Assembly: GCA_036705565.1 (NCBI GenBank)
Contig: JAUBUY010000031.1
Direction: 5' to 3' (one strand)
Source of the DNA: Microcoleus sp036705565
GTDB taxonomy: Bacteria; Cyanobacteriota; Cyanobacteriia; Cyanobacteriales; Microcoleaceae
DNA length: 64,000 bases
The translations under genes were made by a program, and so were the position numbers. Of the stretch, positions 1 to 8,908 are shown piece after piece; position 1 is the first letter of the stretch; each line of letters opens with the position of its first letter. Below the pieces are notes generated by a model. The model was not told where the DNA came from and searched no databases. It was given only the letters and a program-made list of their open reading frames with translations.

Positions 1-24
1 GATGACAAGCGAATTTCTTCATGT

Positions 25-150
25 GGTACCCGCCACGTGATTTATCCGTGGAATCAATCCAAAATCTAAAATCTAAAATCCTTGCGTCCCCCGCCTTTAT
101 CTCGCGCAAGTCAATCTAAAATCTAAAATCTAAAATCTAAAATCGATTGA
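25..150. repeat. Composite dispersed repeat with AAAATCT heptamer arrays
   Basis: A 36-base box (25-60) that starts GGTACCCGCCACGTGATTTA and ends GGAATCAATCC is followed by AAAATCT tandem heptamers (60-80), a second box ending TTTATCTCGCGCAAGTCAATC (about 82-115), and another heptamer array (115-145). The same 36-base box recurs at 24935-24970, 57111-57146, 62097-62132 and 62238-62273, and the second box recurs near 50334, 50636 and 57173. The CCACG...CGTGG inside the box can form a short hairpin. No coding potential is seen. Confidence 0.85.
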
Positions 151-213
151 CTCCCCGATCGACTACTTTTGTAGTACAATTGTAAACAAAGCGCGCCGAG
201 AGCGCAGTTTTAA

Positions 214-2073
214 ATGCAAGTGTTTGCAAGGGTTGTATCTCAACACAAATTTATGGCAAGCTTTCAGGACATTTTCCAATACTACAGCCGCTACTGGAAA
301 ATATCACTTTACAGCATAGGCGCATCCAGCATTTTGGCACTAGCCGATTTGCTTGTTCCTTACGCGATCGGTCAAATATTAAACGTATTGTCGGGTCAAC
401 CTACAGATACAGTAACGCAAAAACTCATAGCAGCGATCGCCTCTGTTACCCAGCAGTCACCCAACAAAATATTATCGCTATCCGTCTTGCTCGGCATAAT
501 TTTTCTGGTAACAGTAGCCAAAGCACCGATCCAGCCTTGGGTAGCAAATTGGTTCCACTGGGCGATACCATTGAGGGCAAGGCGCGATCGAATGAGAAGT
601 GCGATCGGCAAAATCCTCACCTTACCCCTAGAATTCTACGACGAAAACAACGCCGGACGGATTGCCAGCCGCATCGCCAAAGGCATCGCCAACCATACTT
701 GGACTTACCCAGAAATTGCCGGCGACTTCATCCCCGAAGTCGTCCGCTTAATCGGCATTTTTGCCGTTATCTGCTTAATTGAGTGGCGGATTGGCTTATT
801 AATTTTGGTTTCATTCCTATTTATCCTCAGTTTCACCCTCAAAGGCTTGCAACAGGTGACTGCGCGGGAAGAAATTCTGGATGAATACATCGAAGATACA
901 GAAAGCCGCAACTCGGAAATTATCACCAACATCAAAACAGTCAAAGCTTTTGCGACAGAAAGCGATGAACTCAAAAGGCAAACCACCCGACTCGATCGCG
1001 AATTAAAAGTCGTGATCCACCGCATTCACAAAGGATACGTCACCTTGGGGACATACCAGCAGACGATCGTCCAGTTGTGTTTGTTTTCAGTTCTTGGTTT
1101 TAGCCTAGCAGCCACGGTTGCAGGCAAAATTTCCCTCGGATATTTTGTTACCGTCTACACGTTGGCAAGCATGGCATATTCCCAACTGCGTCCGATTAGC
1201 ATTATCGCCGAATTATTGGCGCGGCGCTATTCTTCAATGATCCGGTTCCACGAGTTTATGCAAACGCCCGACGGTGTGGATGCGGTTAATTTAGCAGAAA
1301 ATGCTCGATCGGCACAGCCACCTTATAAATTTACCGGCAAAGTTGAGATCAGCGGTTTGACCTTCGGGTACGACAGTCAAAAACCCGTTTTGCAAGATGT
1401 GAATTTGTTGATTCATCCCCGTCAGACTGTAGCATTAGTCGGGCGATCGGGTTCCGGGAAATCGACTTTAGTTAAACTTCTGTTTCGCTACTTTGAACCC
1501 AACTCCGGCCGCATTCAGATCGACGGCGAAGACATTCGCAGCTTAGACGTGACTCGCTACCGCCAGCGTTTAGCCATTGTCCACCAAGAAGTAGACGTTT
1601 TTAACGGTACTTTGCTGGAAAATTTGACTTACGGAAACAGAAACGCCACTTTCGAGCAAGTTGAGGATGCTTGTCGCATTGCCAAAGTAGACGATTTTGT
1701 GCGGCTGTTGCCCCAAGGTTACTATACCGTGGTCGGGGAGAGAGGAATGCGGTTGTCCGGCGGCCAGCGGCAGCGGTTGGGGATTGCCAGGGCGCTGTTG
1801 GTGGAGCCGGATGTGTTAATTTTTGATGAGGCTACTTCTAGTTTGGACTATGAAAGCGAGCGATCGATCCAGATAGCCATGCGAAATATTCTCGGTACGC
1901 GCACCACCATAATTATTGCCCACAGACTGAGTACAATTCGCGAAGCCGATGCGATCGTCGTACTCGACGGCGGTAGAATCGTCGAAGTTGGCAGCCACGA
2001 AGAACTTTTGAGTCAACAAGGTATTTACCGCCGCCTGCACTCCCTGCAAGAAACCGGGGAATTAGTGAATTAG
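214..2073 (+). CDS. ABC exporter, fused membrane and ATPase domains
   Basis: A half-size ABC exporter of 619 residues: an N-terminal six-helix ABC membrane domain (roughly residues 25-340) followed by a nucleotide-binding domain. The Walker A GRSGSGKST lies at residues 410-418, the signature LSGGQRQR begins at 514, and Walker B VLIFDEATSSLD begins near 534, followed by the AHRLST H-loop. It should work as a dimer in the plasma membrane and export a lipid, peptide or drug-like compound; the sequence does not tell which. The first ATG (214) has no clear ribosome site; an in-frame ATG at 253 is an equally possible start, since conserved sequence begins after it. It stands alone, ahead of two tRNA genes. 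Confidence 0.9.
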   Translation: MQVFARVVSQHKFMASFQDIFQYYSRYWKISLYSIGASSILALADLLVPYAIGQILNVLSGQPTDTVTQKLIAAIASVTQQSPNKILSLSVLLGIIFLVTVAKAPIQPWVANWFHWAIPLRARRDRMRSAIGKILTLPLEFYDENNAGRIASRIAKGIANHTWTYPEIAGDFIPEVVRLIGIFAVICLIEWRIGLLILVSFLFILSFTLKGLQQVTAREEILDEYIEDTESRNSEIITNIKTVKAFATESDELKRQTTRLDRELKVVIHRIHKGYVTLGTYQQTIVQLCLFSVLGFSLAATVAGKISLGYFVTVYTLASMAYSQLRPISIIAELLARRYSSMIRFHEFMQTPDGVDAVNLAENARSAQPPYKFTGKVEISGLTFGYDSQKPVLQDVNLLIHPRQTVALVGRSGSGKSTLVKLLFRYFEPNSGRIQIDGEDIRSLDVTRYRQRLAIVHQEVDVFNGTLLENLTYGNRNATFEQVEDACRIAKVDDFVRLLPQGYYTVVGERGMRLSGGQRQRLGIARALLVEPDVLIFDEATSSLDYESERSIQIAMRNILGTRTTIIIAHRLSTIREADAIVVLDGGRIVEVGSHEELLSQQGIYRRLHSLQETGELVN

Positions 2074-2270
2074 GGATTTTCTCTTAGTCTAGACTTAGGG
2101 TGCTCCGGGCACGCACCCAGCCTAGACTTAGCAATGCACACCTTAAACAGTGTTCAATTTTCCCGTCAGCCCCTAACTCACTTATGTGTTCTCAGCTAAA
2201 TGATTAGAGTTTTAAATATAATGTTGCAAATAAAGATTCTGGTGCTAGGATGTATAACTGTGATGGAAAT

Positions 2271-2352
2271 GGGTCGATGCCCGAGCGGTTAATGGGGGCG
2301 GACTGTAAATCCGCTGGCTACGCCTACGCTAGTTCAAATCTAGCTCGGCCCA
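2271..2352 (+). tRNA. tRNA-Tyr (anticodon GTA)
   Basis: The acceptor stem GGGTCGA pairs with TCGGCCC, and the anticodon loop CTGTAAA sits on a five-pair stem, so the anticodon GTA is at 2305-2307. The long variable arm (GGCTACGCCTACGCT) is what a class II tRNA-Tyr has. The T-loop is GTTCAAATC. The encoded 3' end is followed by CC but not a full CCA. Confidence 0.95.
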
Positions 2353-2425
2353 CCTCAATTTAATAAAAAGTTAAAATTTAAGAATTAAAAATTAATTTTT
2401 TAATTGGAGATTCTTAATTTTTTAT

Positions 2426-2497
2426 GCCCGTGTAACTCAGTGGTAGAGTACCTCCTTGGTAAGGAGGAAGTCACGAGTTCAAATCTCGTCACGGGCT
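2426..2497 (+). tRNA. tRNA-Thr (anticodon GGT)
   Basis: A 72-base cloverleaf: acceptor GCCCGTG pairs with CACGGGC, the anticodon stem CTCCT/AGGAG carries the loop TTGGTAA with anticodon GGT, and the T-arm has GTTCAAATC. CCA is not encoded. It lies 73 bases after tRNA-Tyr on the same strand, so the two may share a transcript; the T-run after 2496 could help end it. Confidence 0.95.
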
Positions 2498-2552
2498 TTT
2501 TCTTCTATCCTATATACATCAAGGGTTTCAGGTTCATCGCACAGCAAGAAGG

Positions 2553-2699
2553 TTAGTTTTCCGCTGAACTTTCGTGCTGATGGTTTTCTAATATGTCCCA
2601 AACAACTTCCATATCTGCCAAGTCCGCCCTCGACTTTTTGCGTATGGCTTTTAACTGATTGAGCAAGTCGGCCGGCTTTAGGAAATCTGCGACTGTCAA
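2553..2699 (-). pseudogene. Short coding relic of unknown family
   Basis: The minus strand reads 48 residues from a TTG at 2699 to TAA at 2553, charged and helical (contains LLNQLKAIRKKSRADLADME and ends SSAEN). The same frame stays open upstream to a TGA near 2770 with no ATG. The amino-acid composition looks like real protein, which suggests the C-terminal end of a lost gene or a tiny gene with a non-ATG start. No family is recognised. Confidence 0.3.
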
Positions 2700-2795
2700 A
2701 GAAACTTTGTTGCTATCTTTGGTAGTGTTGGGTCTGTTAATTAATATCGATCGTACCCAGAGTCTAGCTCATAAGCACAGTTTTGAGATCACTGT

Positions 2796-2940
2796 TAGGA
2801 ATGAGAATTAAATAACTTGCATTTTTTGTAGGTTGGGTTGAGGGACGAACCCTGCGTTTCACTCCGCCCAACGCCACGCTTGATTGTTGGGTTTCGTTCC
2901 ACGGGCCCAACCTACGAAGTTATTTAATCCACGATCCTTA
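2796..2940. mobile_element. MITE-like element, copy 1
   Basis: Terminal inverted repeats of about 24 bases: the left end reads TTAGGAATGAGAATTAAATA then ACTT, and the right end is its near complement ending in ATCCTTA. The core is an inverted repeat built on GTAGGTTGGGTTGAGG and its complement. Ends of the same kind bound elements at 25077-25207 and 42356-42486, which carry a different core. There is no reading frame inside, so it would depend on a transposase elsewhere. Confidence 0.7.
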
Positions 2941-3024
2941 GTCGCGGGCAGTATGGCTAGTTGAGAAGGGTGTAACATCTGAGTTCCAACTGACATCTTG
3001 CACCCTTCTCGATAAATCTTTTAT

Positions 3025-3091
3025 GAACAGGCTTTCCGGCCTGTTCCACAATAAAATTCATCTCTTGTGGAACAGGCCGGAAAGCCTGTTC
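3025..3091. repeat. Perfect 27-base inverted repeat (hairpin)
   Basis: The left arm 3025-3051 starts GAACAGGCTTTCCGGCCTGT, and the right arm 3065-3091 is its exact complement, separated by a 13-base loop. The hairpin is flanked by a near-perfect direct repeat of about 30 bases, GTGTAACATCT-AGTTCCAA, at 2963-2993 and 3094-3124. It may be a palindromic intergenic element, or a bidirectional terminator for the minus-strand phosphatase gene ending at 3230. Confidence 0.8.
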
Positions 3092-3122
3092 TTGAGAATG
3101 GTGTAACATCTCAGTTCCAAGC

Positions 3123-3170
3123 GACTTTAGCTATGAGACTAGGGTTTCACCCCCGGCGGACACTGCCACA
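3123..3170. repeat. Half copy of the 37679-37911 palindromic element
   Basis: The sequence GCGACTTTAGCTATGAGACT followed by AGGGTTTCACCCCCGGCGGACA matches the right end of the element at 37679-37911 (ACTTTCGCTATGAGACGGGG, then CCCCCGGCGGACT). Only one end is present here. Confidence 0.5.
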
Positions 3171-3229
3171 AACCGATCACAATATTGTACCCATATCCAA
3201 ATCCCCGACTTCTTCAAGAAATCGTGAAT

Positions 3230-5788
3230 CTAATCATCCTCATCCAATCCCAGTGGCACAAAATATTGACTATAAACTACACTATCCGGCTCCCAAAGAG
3301 GCCGCCAATAAACATTTTGCATCACCGCCTTCTCCCCATCATCATCAGCCGGCCACTGAAAACTGACGATCGCAATATTGCTATATCCCACAATCTCATC
3401 ACCCTCTTGCAGCCAGCGATTGCGCCACAACAGCGATATAAAATTCCATAACCTATGCAGGAATGACAATTGTTTATTTTTATGCGATCTATCTGACGCA
3501 GTTCCATTTTCTAGCTGCAAAAACACGCGAGCTCTTTGCCGTTTAATCCAGTCAATCCGATAGCCCCAATCAGGCAGAGATTGTCTATTTCTGACAGCAG
3601 CCGCCATAGCCTTCTTTCTGCCACCCCTCGAAATCTTCATTAATTCCAGCGGCTCATTCCATCCCAAACATTCGTGCGATCGCTCAGGAAACAGCGACTT
3701 AATCTTAGTATGAACTAAATGCGTTGTCCACTCCTCATTGATCAAAGCACTAGCAGTCAACTGCGCCAACACAGAATTTTGACAATTTGACTTATCATTC
3801 GCCCCCTTCAAAGGCTCAATGTTCGATCGAGAATCGCCAAAATGACAATCAGACCAATAACTCAGTCGCACAGCAGCAGCATAGTGAATATCCCCCGTCA
3901 ACACAATCACCCGATTGCGCTGCTTAAAAAATTCCACCAACAGCTTCACAAAAGCTAACTCATGAAAATTCCAAGAATCCCCCGCATCACTATTAAAAAC
4001 CTTCCCCTGTTCCACATCCCACTTTTGCACCGCATCAATAATCGACAAACCCACCAAATTTGTCGGCACAACCACCAGCGTCGCCTCAATCTCAAACTCC
4101 CCAGTTTTATTCAGCAACTCAGTCTCCCTCAAAGGTTTCTGAATTTGCTCCTCAAAACCTTTGTGAGTCAAAAGCATCGGTGGATCGATCGCACTTTCCA
4201 CCGGATACCCCCGCCAATTCCGCGTATCCAGCACAATCACCTCGTGCTTAAAACTTCTCACAGTAAAATGCCAATTCAAAACCTCAGTTACACCCTCGCC
4301 CTCCCGATCCAAAATAAAAACGTCTTCATCTAATTTCAACTTAGGCAAATGAGTTTTCGGATCGAGTCCGGGAATTCCCAAATACGAAGCCGCCTCCTCC
4401 CAAGCAGAAACATCAGTCCCCGCCGAATTAGACCATTTTTCAGCAGTTGTTAATAATTTATCTCCAGGTTGTGCGCGATCGAACTGTGCAGGCGTATTTC
4501 CCCAAGCCTGAAACACAGCGTAAGCCAGCAAAGCATTCTGCACTACCCGGCGGCCCAGCGGCTTCCCCAGCACCCGGTAACACCACTCTCGATTCAAATA
4601 AAAATCGTCGCTAACATCATGGTCATCGCAAATCATATAAGTAGGAATATTCGCTAGCGCCCTCCTCACTCTCCACAAATTGCGAGCAAAACCGTTAAGT
4701 TCAACAACTTCTCTATCCCAGACTTTTGCCTGCTTAGAATTTGGGCAAATATCCTTACCCTTCGGAAAACTTGTGCACCAGAGTACCGGCGACCAAACTA
4801 ACAAATACATCGCATAATATTCGCCCAAGCTAAACAAGTGACTTTTAGCATTTTTGGGTTTATTCACCAACATCGCCGTAAAGCCGCCAAAATCTCTGGC
4901 AATATCGCTGCGAGTCCCCGGCTGTAACTCAATTGGTTTTTTGAACTGATACTCAGCATCCGACGGTTTCTGAATTGGCGACTCTCTAAAAATTTCCCTC
5001 TCTTGGTCAAGTGCAGTTTCGTTTTCCGAATTTTTAGGTATACTGATACACAAATTCTTTTTTATTTGGGCATCATCCATCAGGGGTAGACTTTCTTCCC
5101 AGCCCAACAGTGTATCGCCAGCGTCAGTCAAGGCCCACAGCATGGCATCGGCAACGTCGTCGCCGTAAATTTGGTCGCCCGTTAAAAACAGTTGGTGGGG
5201 CCTGCTATTTGCCGTTCCTGCAAACTGTTCGATCGAATTATCCAAGATGGGCAGCGCATCTCTGCCGTCTCCGTGGGGCTTACGACAAGAACCGTGAACG
5301 ATACGCAAATAGTTTAAATCCTGCGGCGGCAGGGCAAAAGTGGGCAACTGGTGAGCGAAATAACTAATCGTCTCCGGCCCCAAAGCCGATAAATCAGGGG
5401 TGGCAGGCCACAGGCAAGAAATGAGATTTTCTTTCTCATTTTCTGGGACTGCACCCCCGACGTTCGACTCGCTACTCCCAGTAAACTTGATGTCATAAGC
5501 ATAAATTTGCCCAGATGTCAAGAGGTTGCTGTTAATTGGTTTAGCAGTCACGGCGACTACGTGCAGGTATTTGCCGAGCTGCACGGTAGAGCTCGCACCT
5601 TGGAGCAAGGGCCGATCGACAATTTCGCCGGTTCCGCCCTCAGTCGAATAAACCTTGAGTTCGACTTGGCGGGGTGCTTTCAGAGCCAGCCAAACTGTCA
5701 CGGCCCGACTTTCAGTCCGGCGCAAAATCGGGCCCGCAAGGATCAGCGGCAAGTGATGAATTCGATGACTTAATGGCGTCCACGACAT
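3230..5788 (-). CDS. PhoD-like metallophosphatase family protein
   Basis: About 852 residues from the ATG at 5788. The metal-binding motifs of the PhoD-like metallophosphatase superfamily appear in order: IVHGSCRKPHGDGRDA, FLTGDQIYGDDVADA, YMICDDHDVSDDF, and near the end VIVLTGDIHYAAAVRL. PhoD enzymes hydrolyse phosphodi- and monoesters, usually outside the cytoplasm; here no signal peptide or Tat motif is visible, so a cytoplasmic or unknown location is likely, and the protein is longer than classical PhoD. The frame continues upstream to 5911, but residues before MSWTPLSHRIHHL look non-conserved and overlap the intergenic space, so I start at 5788. A 27-base hairpin lies beyond the stop. 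It is divergent from the CBS kinase at 5935. Confidence 0.8.
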   Translation of the reverse strand: MSWTPLSHRIHHLPLILAGPILRRTESRAVTVWLALKAPRQVELKVYSTEGGTGEIVDRPLLQGASSTVQLGKYLHVVAVTAKPINSNLLTSGQIYAYDIKFTGSSESNVGGAVPENEKENLISCLWPATPDLSALGPETISYFAHQLPTFALPPQDLNYLRIVHGSCRKPHGDGRDALPILDNSIEQFAGTANSRPHQLFLTGDQIYGDDVADAMLWALTDAGDTLLGWEESLPLMDDAQIKKNLCISIPKNSENETALDQEREIFRESPIQKPSDAEYQFKKPIELQPGTRSDIARDFGGFTAMLVNKPKNAKSHLFSLGEYYAMYLLVWSPVLWCTSFPKGKDICPNSKQAKVWDREVVELNGFARNLWRVRRALANIPTYMICDDHDVSDDFYLNREWCYRVLGKPLGRRVVQNALLAYAVFQAWGNTPAQFDRAQPGDKLLTTAEKWSNSAGTDVSAWEEAASYLGIPGLDPKTHLPKLKLDEDVFILDREGEGVTEVLNWHFTVRSFKHEVIVLDTRNWRGYPVESAIDPPMLLTHKGFEEQIQKPLRETELLNKTGEFEIEATLVVVPTNLVGLSIIDAVQKWDVEQGKVFNSDAGDSWNFHELAFVKLLVEFFKQRNRVIVLTGDIHYAAAVRLSYWSDCHFGDSRSNIEPLKGANDKSNCQNSVLAQLTASALINEEWTTHLVHTKIKSLFPERSHECLGWNEPLELMKISRGGRKKAMAAAVRNRQSLPDWGYRIDWIKRQRARVFLQLENGTASDRSHKNKQLSFLHRLWNFISLLWRNRWLQEGDEIVGYSNIAIVSFQWPADDDGEKAVMQNVYWRPLWEPDSVVYSQYFVPLGLDEDD

Positions 5789-5934
5789 AGGATTTAAAAA
5801 ATAAAAATTAAATAAGGGTGTTCTAGCAATCAGAATTTTAGGCGATCGAGCATCTATCACCCGCTTAATTAATGCTAAGTCTGCCAACCCAAGTCTCCAA
5901 AATTGTAACAACTCATTAAGTAAAATTAATAATC

Positions 5935-8097
5935 ATGCTACAAGAAGAACAATTACAACATTTTCGAGATTCAGCTCCGCAGTTGTCGGTAATTAAATCA
6001 TCAGAACCGGCCGAACGCCCCAACAGCCGGCCTCTCTACTCGTCACCTTTAGATCGGGCGATCGACCGCCACCCCCTCACCGTGGCTCCAGAAACCCCGA
6101 TCGCCCAAGTGTTGGCTCTCATGAACCCGATGCGCGTCTCCTGTCACCTTTGTGGCGAAAAACAAAACGCTGTTGCTAGCGCAGCCAAGCGCAGTTGCGT
6201 CTTAGTCGTCGAAGATAATCGCCCGATCGGCATTTTTACAGAACGGGATATCGTCAAGCTAACTACCGTCGCAGCTTGTACAGTCGGACTGACAATTGCT
6301 GACGTAATGACTCGATCTCCCATTACTCTCAAAAAATCCGAGTCTCCAGATATTTTCACAGCTATCTTCACATTGCGCCAGCACTCCATCCGGCATTTGC
6401 CCGTAGTGGACGAGGACTCGCGACTTCTCGGCATCATCACCCGCGAAGCCATTCACGAAGCCCTCCAGCCGATTAACTTGCTAACCAATTTGCGCTGTGC
6501 AGCAGATGTCATGACGCACCAAGTCATTTCTGCCACAACAACTGCCTCAGCCCTCGATTTAGCCCAGCTCATGGTCAAGCATCGAGTTAGTTCCGTTGTC
6601 ATTGTCAAAGAGCAAACTCAGCATCCCGATCGGGCGATCGCACCAACACAAAATTACCAAATTCCGATCGGCATTGTCACCGAGCGCGACATCGTGCAGT
6701 TTCACGCCCTCGAACTCAACCTCTCGGAAATCCCAGCCGCAAGGGCCATGAGTGCGCCTTTATTTTGCATATCTCCCGCCGATTCCCTCTGGAGTGTCCA
6801 CCAGTCCATGCAGCGCCACTGCGTCCGCCGTTTGGTAGTAGTTGGCAGCCAGGGAGAGCTTTTGGGCGTTGTGTCTCAGACAAGTTTGCCACAAGTTTTT
6901 AACCAATCTGAAATGTATGGGACGATCGAGCTGTTACAACAAGCAGTGGACGATCGAGCCACCCAATTGCAGAAAGCCAACGAACTTTTGCAGCAAGAAA
7001 TTTTAGAGCGGCAGCGGGCCCAAGAAGCCCTGCGCCAAGCTCACGACGACTTAAAAAAACAAGTTGAAGAACGCACCGCTCAACTTTTAGAATCAAATGA
7101 ATTGTTGAGACGGGATATTATCAAGCGCCAGCGAGTCGAAGAAGTCCTGCGGCGAAAGCAAACTTGCTTGAAAAATCAAGCACAGCAATTAGAGCAAACT
7201 GTGCGAAAGTTGCAGCAAACTCAAACTCAATTAGTGCAAACCGAAAAAATGTCTTCTTTGGGACAAATGATTGCCGGTATCGCTCACGAAATTAACAATC
7301 CTGTTAATTTTATCTACGGCAACCTTTCCCACGCCAGCCACTACATCAAAGAATTGCTCCAACTGTTGGAACTTTACCAGCAGCACTATCCCGAACCAGT
7401 CTCGGAAATTCGGGAAGCAGCAGCAGAGATGGAAGTCGATTTTTTAGTAGAAGACTTATCTAAGCTAGTGTCTTCTATGCAAGTAGGAACCGAGCGCATC
7501 CGCCAAATAGTTGTGTCGATGCGTAATTTTTCGCGATCGGATCAATCTAACATCAAGCTCGTTGACATTCACGAGGGACTCGAAACCACTTTGTTGATTT
7601 TGCAGCACCGGCTCAAAGCCCACGGCGCACATCCAACTATCCAGATTATTAAAGAATACGGCAATTTGCCCCACATCGAGTGCTGTGCCGGTCAGATCAA
7701 TCAGGTGTTCATGAATATTATCGGCAATGCTATTGATGCTTTGGATGAAGAAATCCAGCAAGGGGAATGGGCGACGAGAAATGCGAAAAATTCACCCCCG
7801 TCAAATCCTAGTTCTCCATTGACTCTTCCCACAATTACAATTCGTACTGAAGTTGTTGGTGGCGATTTTGTCGCGATCCGCATTTCCGACAACGGGCGGG
7901 GCATACCGGAGGAGATTCGCCGCCAATTATTTGACCCGTTTTTTACTACCAAACCAGTTGGCAAGGGCACTGGGTTGGGACTGTCGATTTCTTACCATTT
8001 AGTTGTGGAACAGCACGGGGGGCGACTCGACTGCGTTTCGGAAGCTGGACGGGGCACTGAATTTGCGATCGAGATTCCGATCGTCAGTTCTCATTAG
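5935..8097 (+). CDS. CBS-domain sensor histidine kinase
   Basis: 720 residues. Four CBS domains in two pairs occupy residues about 35-335 (ADVMTRSPITL, ADVMTHQVIS, repeated GIVTERDIV-type motifs); such pairs usually bind adenine nucleotides. A long coiled coil (about 335-440, rich in Q, E, R) leads to the dimerisation/phosphoacceptor domain with H451 in AGIAHEINNP, then an ATPase domain with N-box GNAIDAL, G1 DNGRGIPEE and G2 GTGLGLSIS. No membrane segment and no receiver, so it is a soluble kinase that presumably passes phosphate to an unlinked regulator. Its catalytic half resembles the C-terminus of the giant kinase at 42663-48176 very closely (same EKMSSLGQM, NFIYGNL-like, YQQHYPEP segments). 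The start ATG has no good ribosome site. Confidence 0.88.
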   Translation: MLQEEQLQHFRDSAPQLSVIKSSEPAERPNSRPLYSSPLDRAIDRHPLTVAPETPIAQVLALMNPMRVSCHLCGEKQNAVASAAKRSCVLVVEDNRPIGIFTERDIVKLTTVAACTVGLTIADVMTRSPITLKKSESPDIFTAIFTLRQHSIRHLPVVDEDSRLLGIITREAIHEALQPINLLTNLRCAADVMTHQVISATTTASALDLAQLMVKHRVSSVVIVKEQTQHPDRAIAPTQNYQIPIGIVTERDIVQFHALELNLSEIPAARAMSAPLFCISPADSLWSVHQSMQRHCVRRLVVVGSQGELLGVVSQTSLPQVFNQSEMYGTIELLQQAVDDRATQLQKANELLQQEILERQRAQEALRQAHDDLKKQVEERTAQLLESNELLRRDIIKRQRVEEVLRRKQTCLKNQAQQLEQTVRKLQQTQTQLVQTEKMSSLGQMIAGIAHEINNPVNFIYGNLSHASHYIKELLQLLELYQQHYPEPVSEIREAAAEMEVDFLVEDLSKLVSSMQVGTERIRQIVVSMRNFSRSDQSNIKLVDIHEGLETTLLILQHRLKAHGAHPTIQIIKEYGNLPHIECCAGQINQVFMNIIGNAIDALDEEIQQGEWATRNAKNSPPSNPSSPLTLPTITIRTEVVGGDFVAIRISDNGRGIPEEIRRQLFDPFFTTKPVGKGTGLGLSISYHLVVEQHGGRLDCVSEAGRGTEFAIEIPIVSSH

Positions 8098-8147
8098 TCA
8101 GCAGTCATAGGATTGAAGAATTGAAGAATTGAAAAATTGAAAAAGCT

Positions 8148-8329
8148 GTCGGAAACAGTGGTTTGTCCCGACGATCGCACGTTGCGACTGCTTTGATCGC
8201 CAGCCTCCATCACCGTATAACCGGCAGCCCCAGCTTCCTCGACGATCTTGGCGATCTTTTTCAGCAGCACCTTTTCAGCGGCACCTTTTCCGTGACAAGG
8301 CAATACTCTATGGTTTTTCCTTGAACCAT
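8148..8329 (-). pseudogene. Decayed second copy of sbtB
   Basis: Read on the minus strand, LLKKIAKIVEEAGAAGYTV and SRNVRSSGQTTVSD match the N-terminal half of intact SbtB at 10597 (LLKKIVNIIEEAGATGYTV, SRNVRSSGQPSVSD). An ATG at 8329 would give a related start reaching LVTEK, but a 14-base near-tandem duplication (GTGCCGCTGAAAAG, GTGCTGCTGAAAAA) shifts the frame. After VSD the match stops at 8148 and the DNA becomes GAATTGAAGAATTGAA-type simple repeat. The rest of the gene, including the C-terminal redox loop, is missing. Confidence 0.8.
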
Positions 8330-8662
8330 ATCTTTAAGTTTATGCCAAATATCTGCGAATTCATTACCCTCTGTTGAGAAAGATTGACTCAGATTAGCGG
8401 AATCATTTTATAAAAAACACTTATCTTTTTGACGCTATAGCAACCATTCAACCAGCAAATCTAAGTATAAACTTAAGAATACCGTTCAAGGCGAAAGCAT
8501 AGATGTCTGTCTTCTGTTCGATATCAATGTCAGGTTTAAGCGTTCCAGTCTCTCTCCTTGAGACACTATCCATTCACAGGTGAATTTCTGACAGGTATTT
8601 CCCTAGCGGCGGGCCAGTGCCCGCCACCGCCACACACATTCGAGCAGCATGGAGCGTACACA
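8330..8662. other. Intergenic region
   Basis: No gene is seen. A short GC hairpin (GGCGGGC-CAGT-GCCCGCC) lies near 8604-8622, just ahead of the small membrane protein gene. Confidence 0.5.
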
Positions 8663-8908
8663 ATGAACAAGTTTGACTCAACTAAACTGCGGACCCAATT
8701 TGACAACACCAGCGAAGGCTGGCTAGTGCAGGTGTATAGTGGCGATCGCCGCCTGCTCTGTGTGTTCGATTCGTCTCACGCCTGGACTTTTTTGGTGGGC
8801 TGTGGGTTCGGTCTCCTACTGGCGGTGGGGTGGTTTAACCTTGCCAGTTACAGTCCGTCCACGACTTATGTGCCGACAACCACTCCCCCCGAAATGTGGA
8901 TTGATTAG
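8663..8908 (+). CDS. Small single-pass membrane protein, unknown
   Basis: 81 residues from the ATG at 8663, which has a GGAG ribosome site ten bases upstream; the frame stays open further upstream but without good signals. A charged N-terminal 45 residues (MNKFDSTKLRTQFDN, then VQVYSGDRRLLCVFD) is followed by one hydrophobic helix (WTFLVGCGFGLLLAVGWFNL) and a short Pro/Thr-rich tail. I recognise no family. It lies between the sbtB relic and sbtA on the sbtA strand, so a tie to the transporter is possible, but only by position. Confidence 0.6.
   Translation: MNKFDSTKLRTQFDNTSEGWLVQVYSGDRRLLCVFDSSHAWTFLVGCGFGLLLAVGWFNLASYSPSTTYVPTTTPPEMWID

Noticed and set aside
25..150. AAAATCT arrays considered as CRISPR
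   Set aside because: The units are 7 bases without unique spacers, and no cas genes are in the window.
2456..2662. Open frame starting inside tRNA-Thr
   Set aside because: It begins within the tRNA gene and has no protein-like pattern.
3067..3366. Plus-strand open frame over the hairpin and the end of the phosphatase gene
   Set aside because: It overlaps the coding 3' end of the phosphatase, and its residues mirror the palindrome.
5789..5911. N-terminal extension of the PhoD-like protein
   Set aside because: The extra 41 residues are not family-like, and the family-like sequence begins right after the ATG at 5788.
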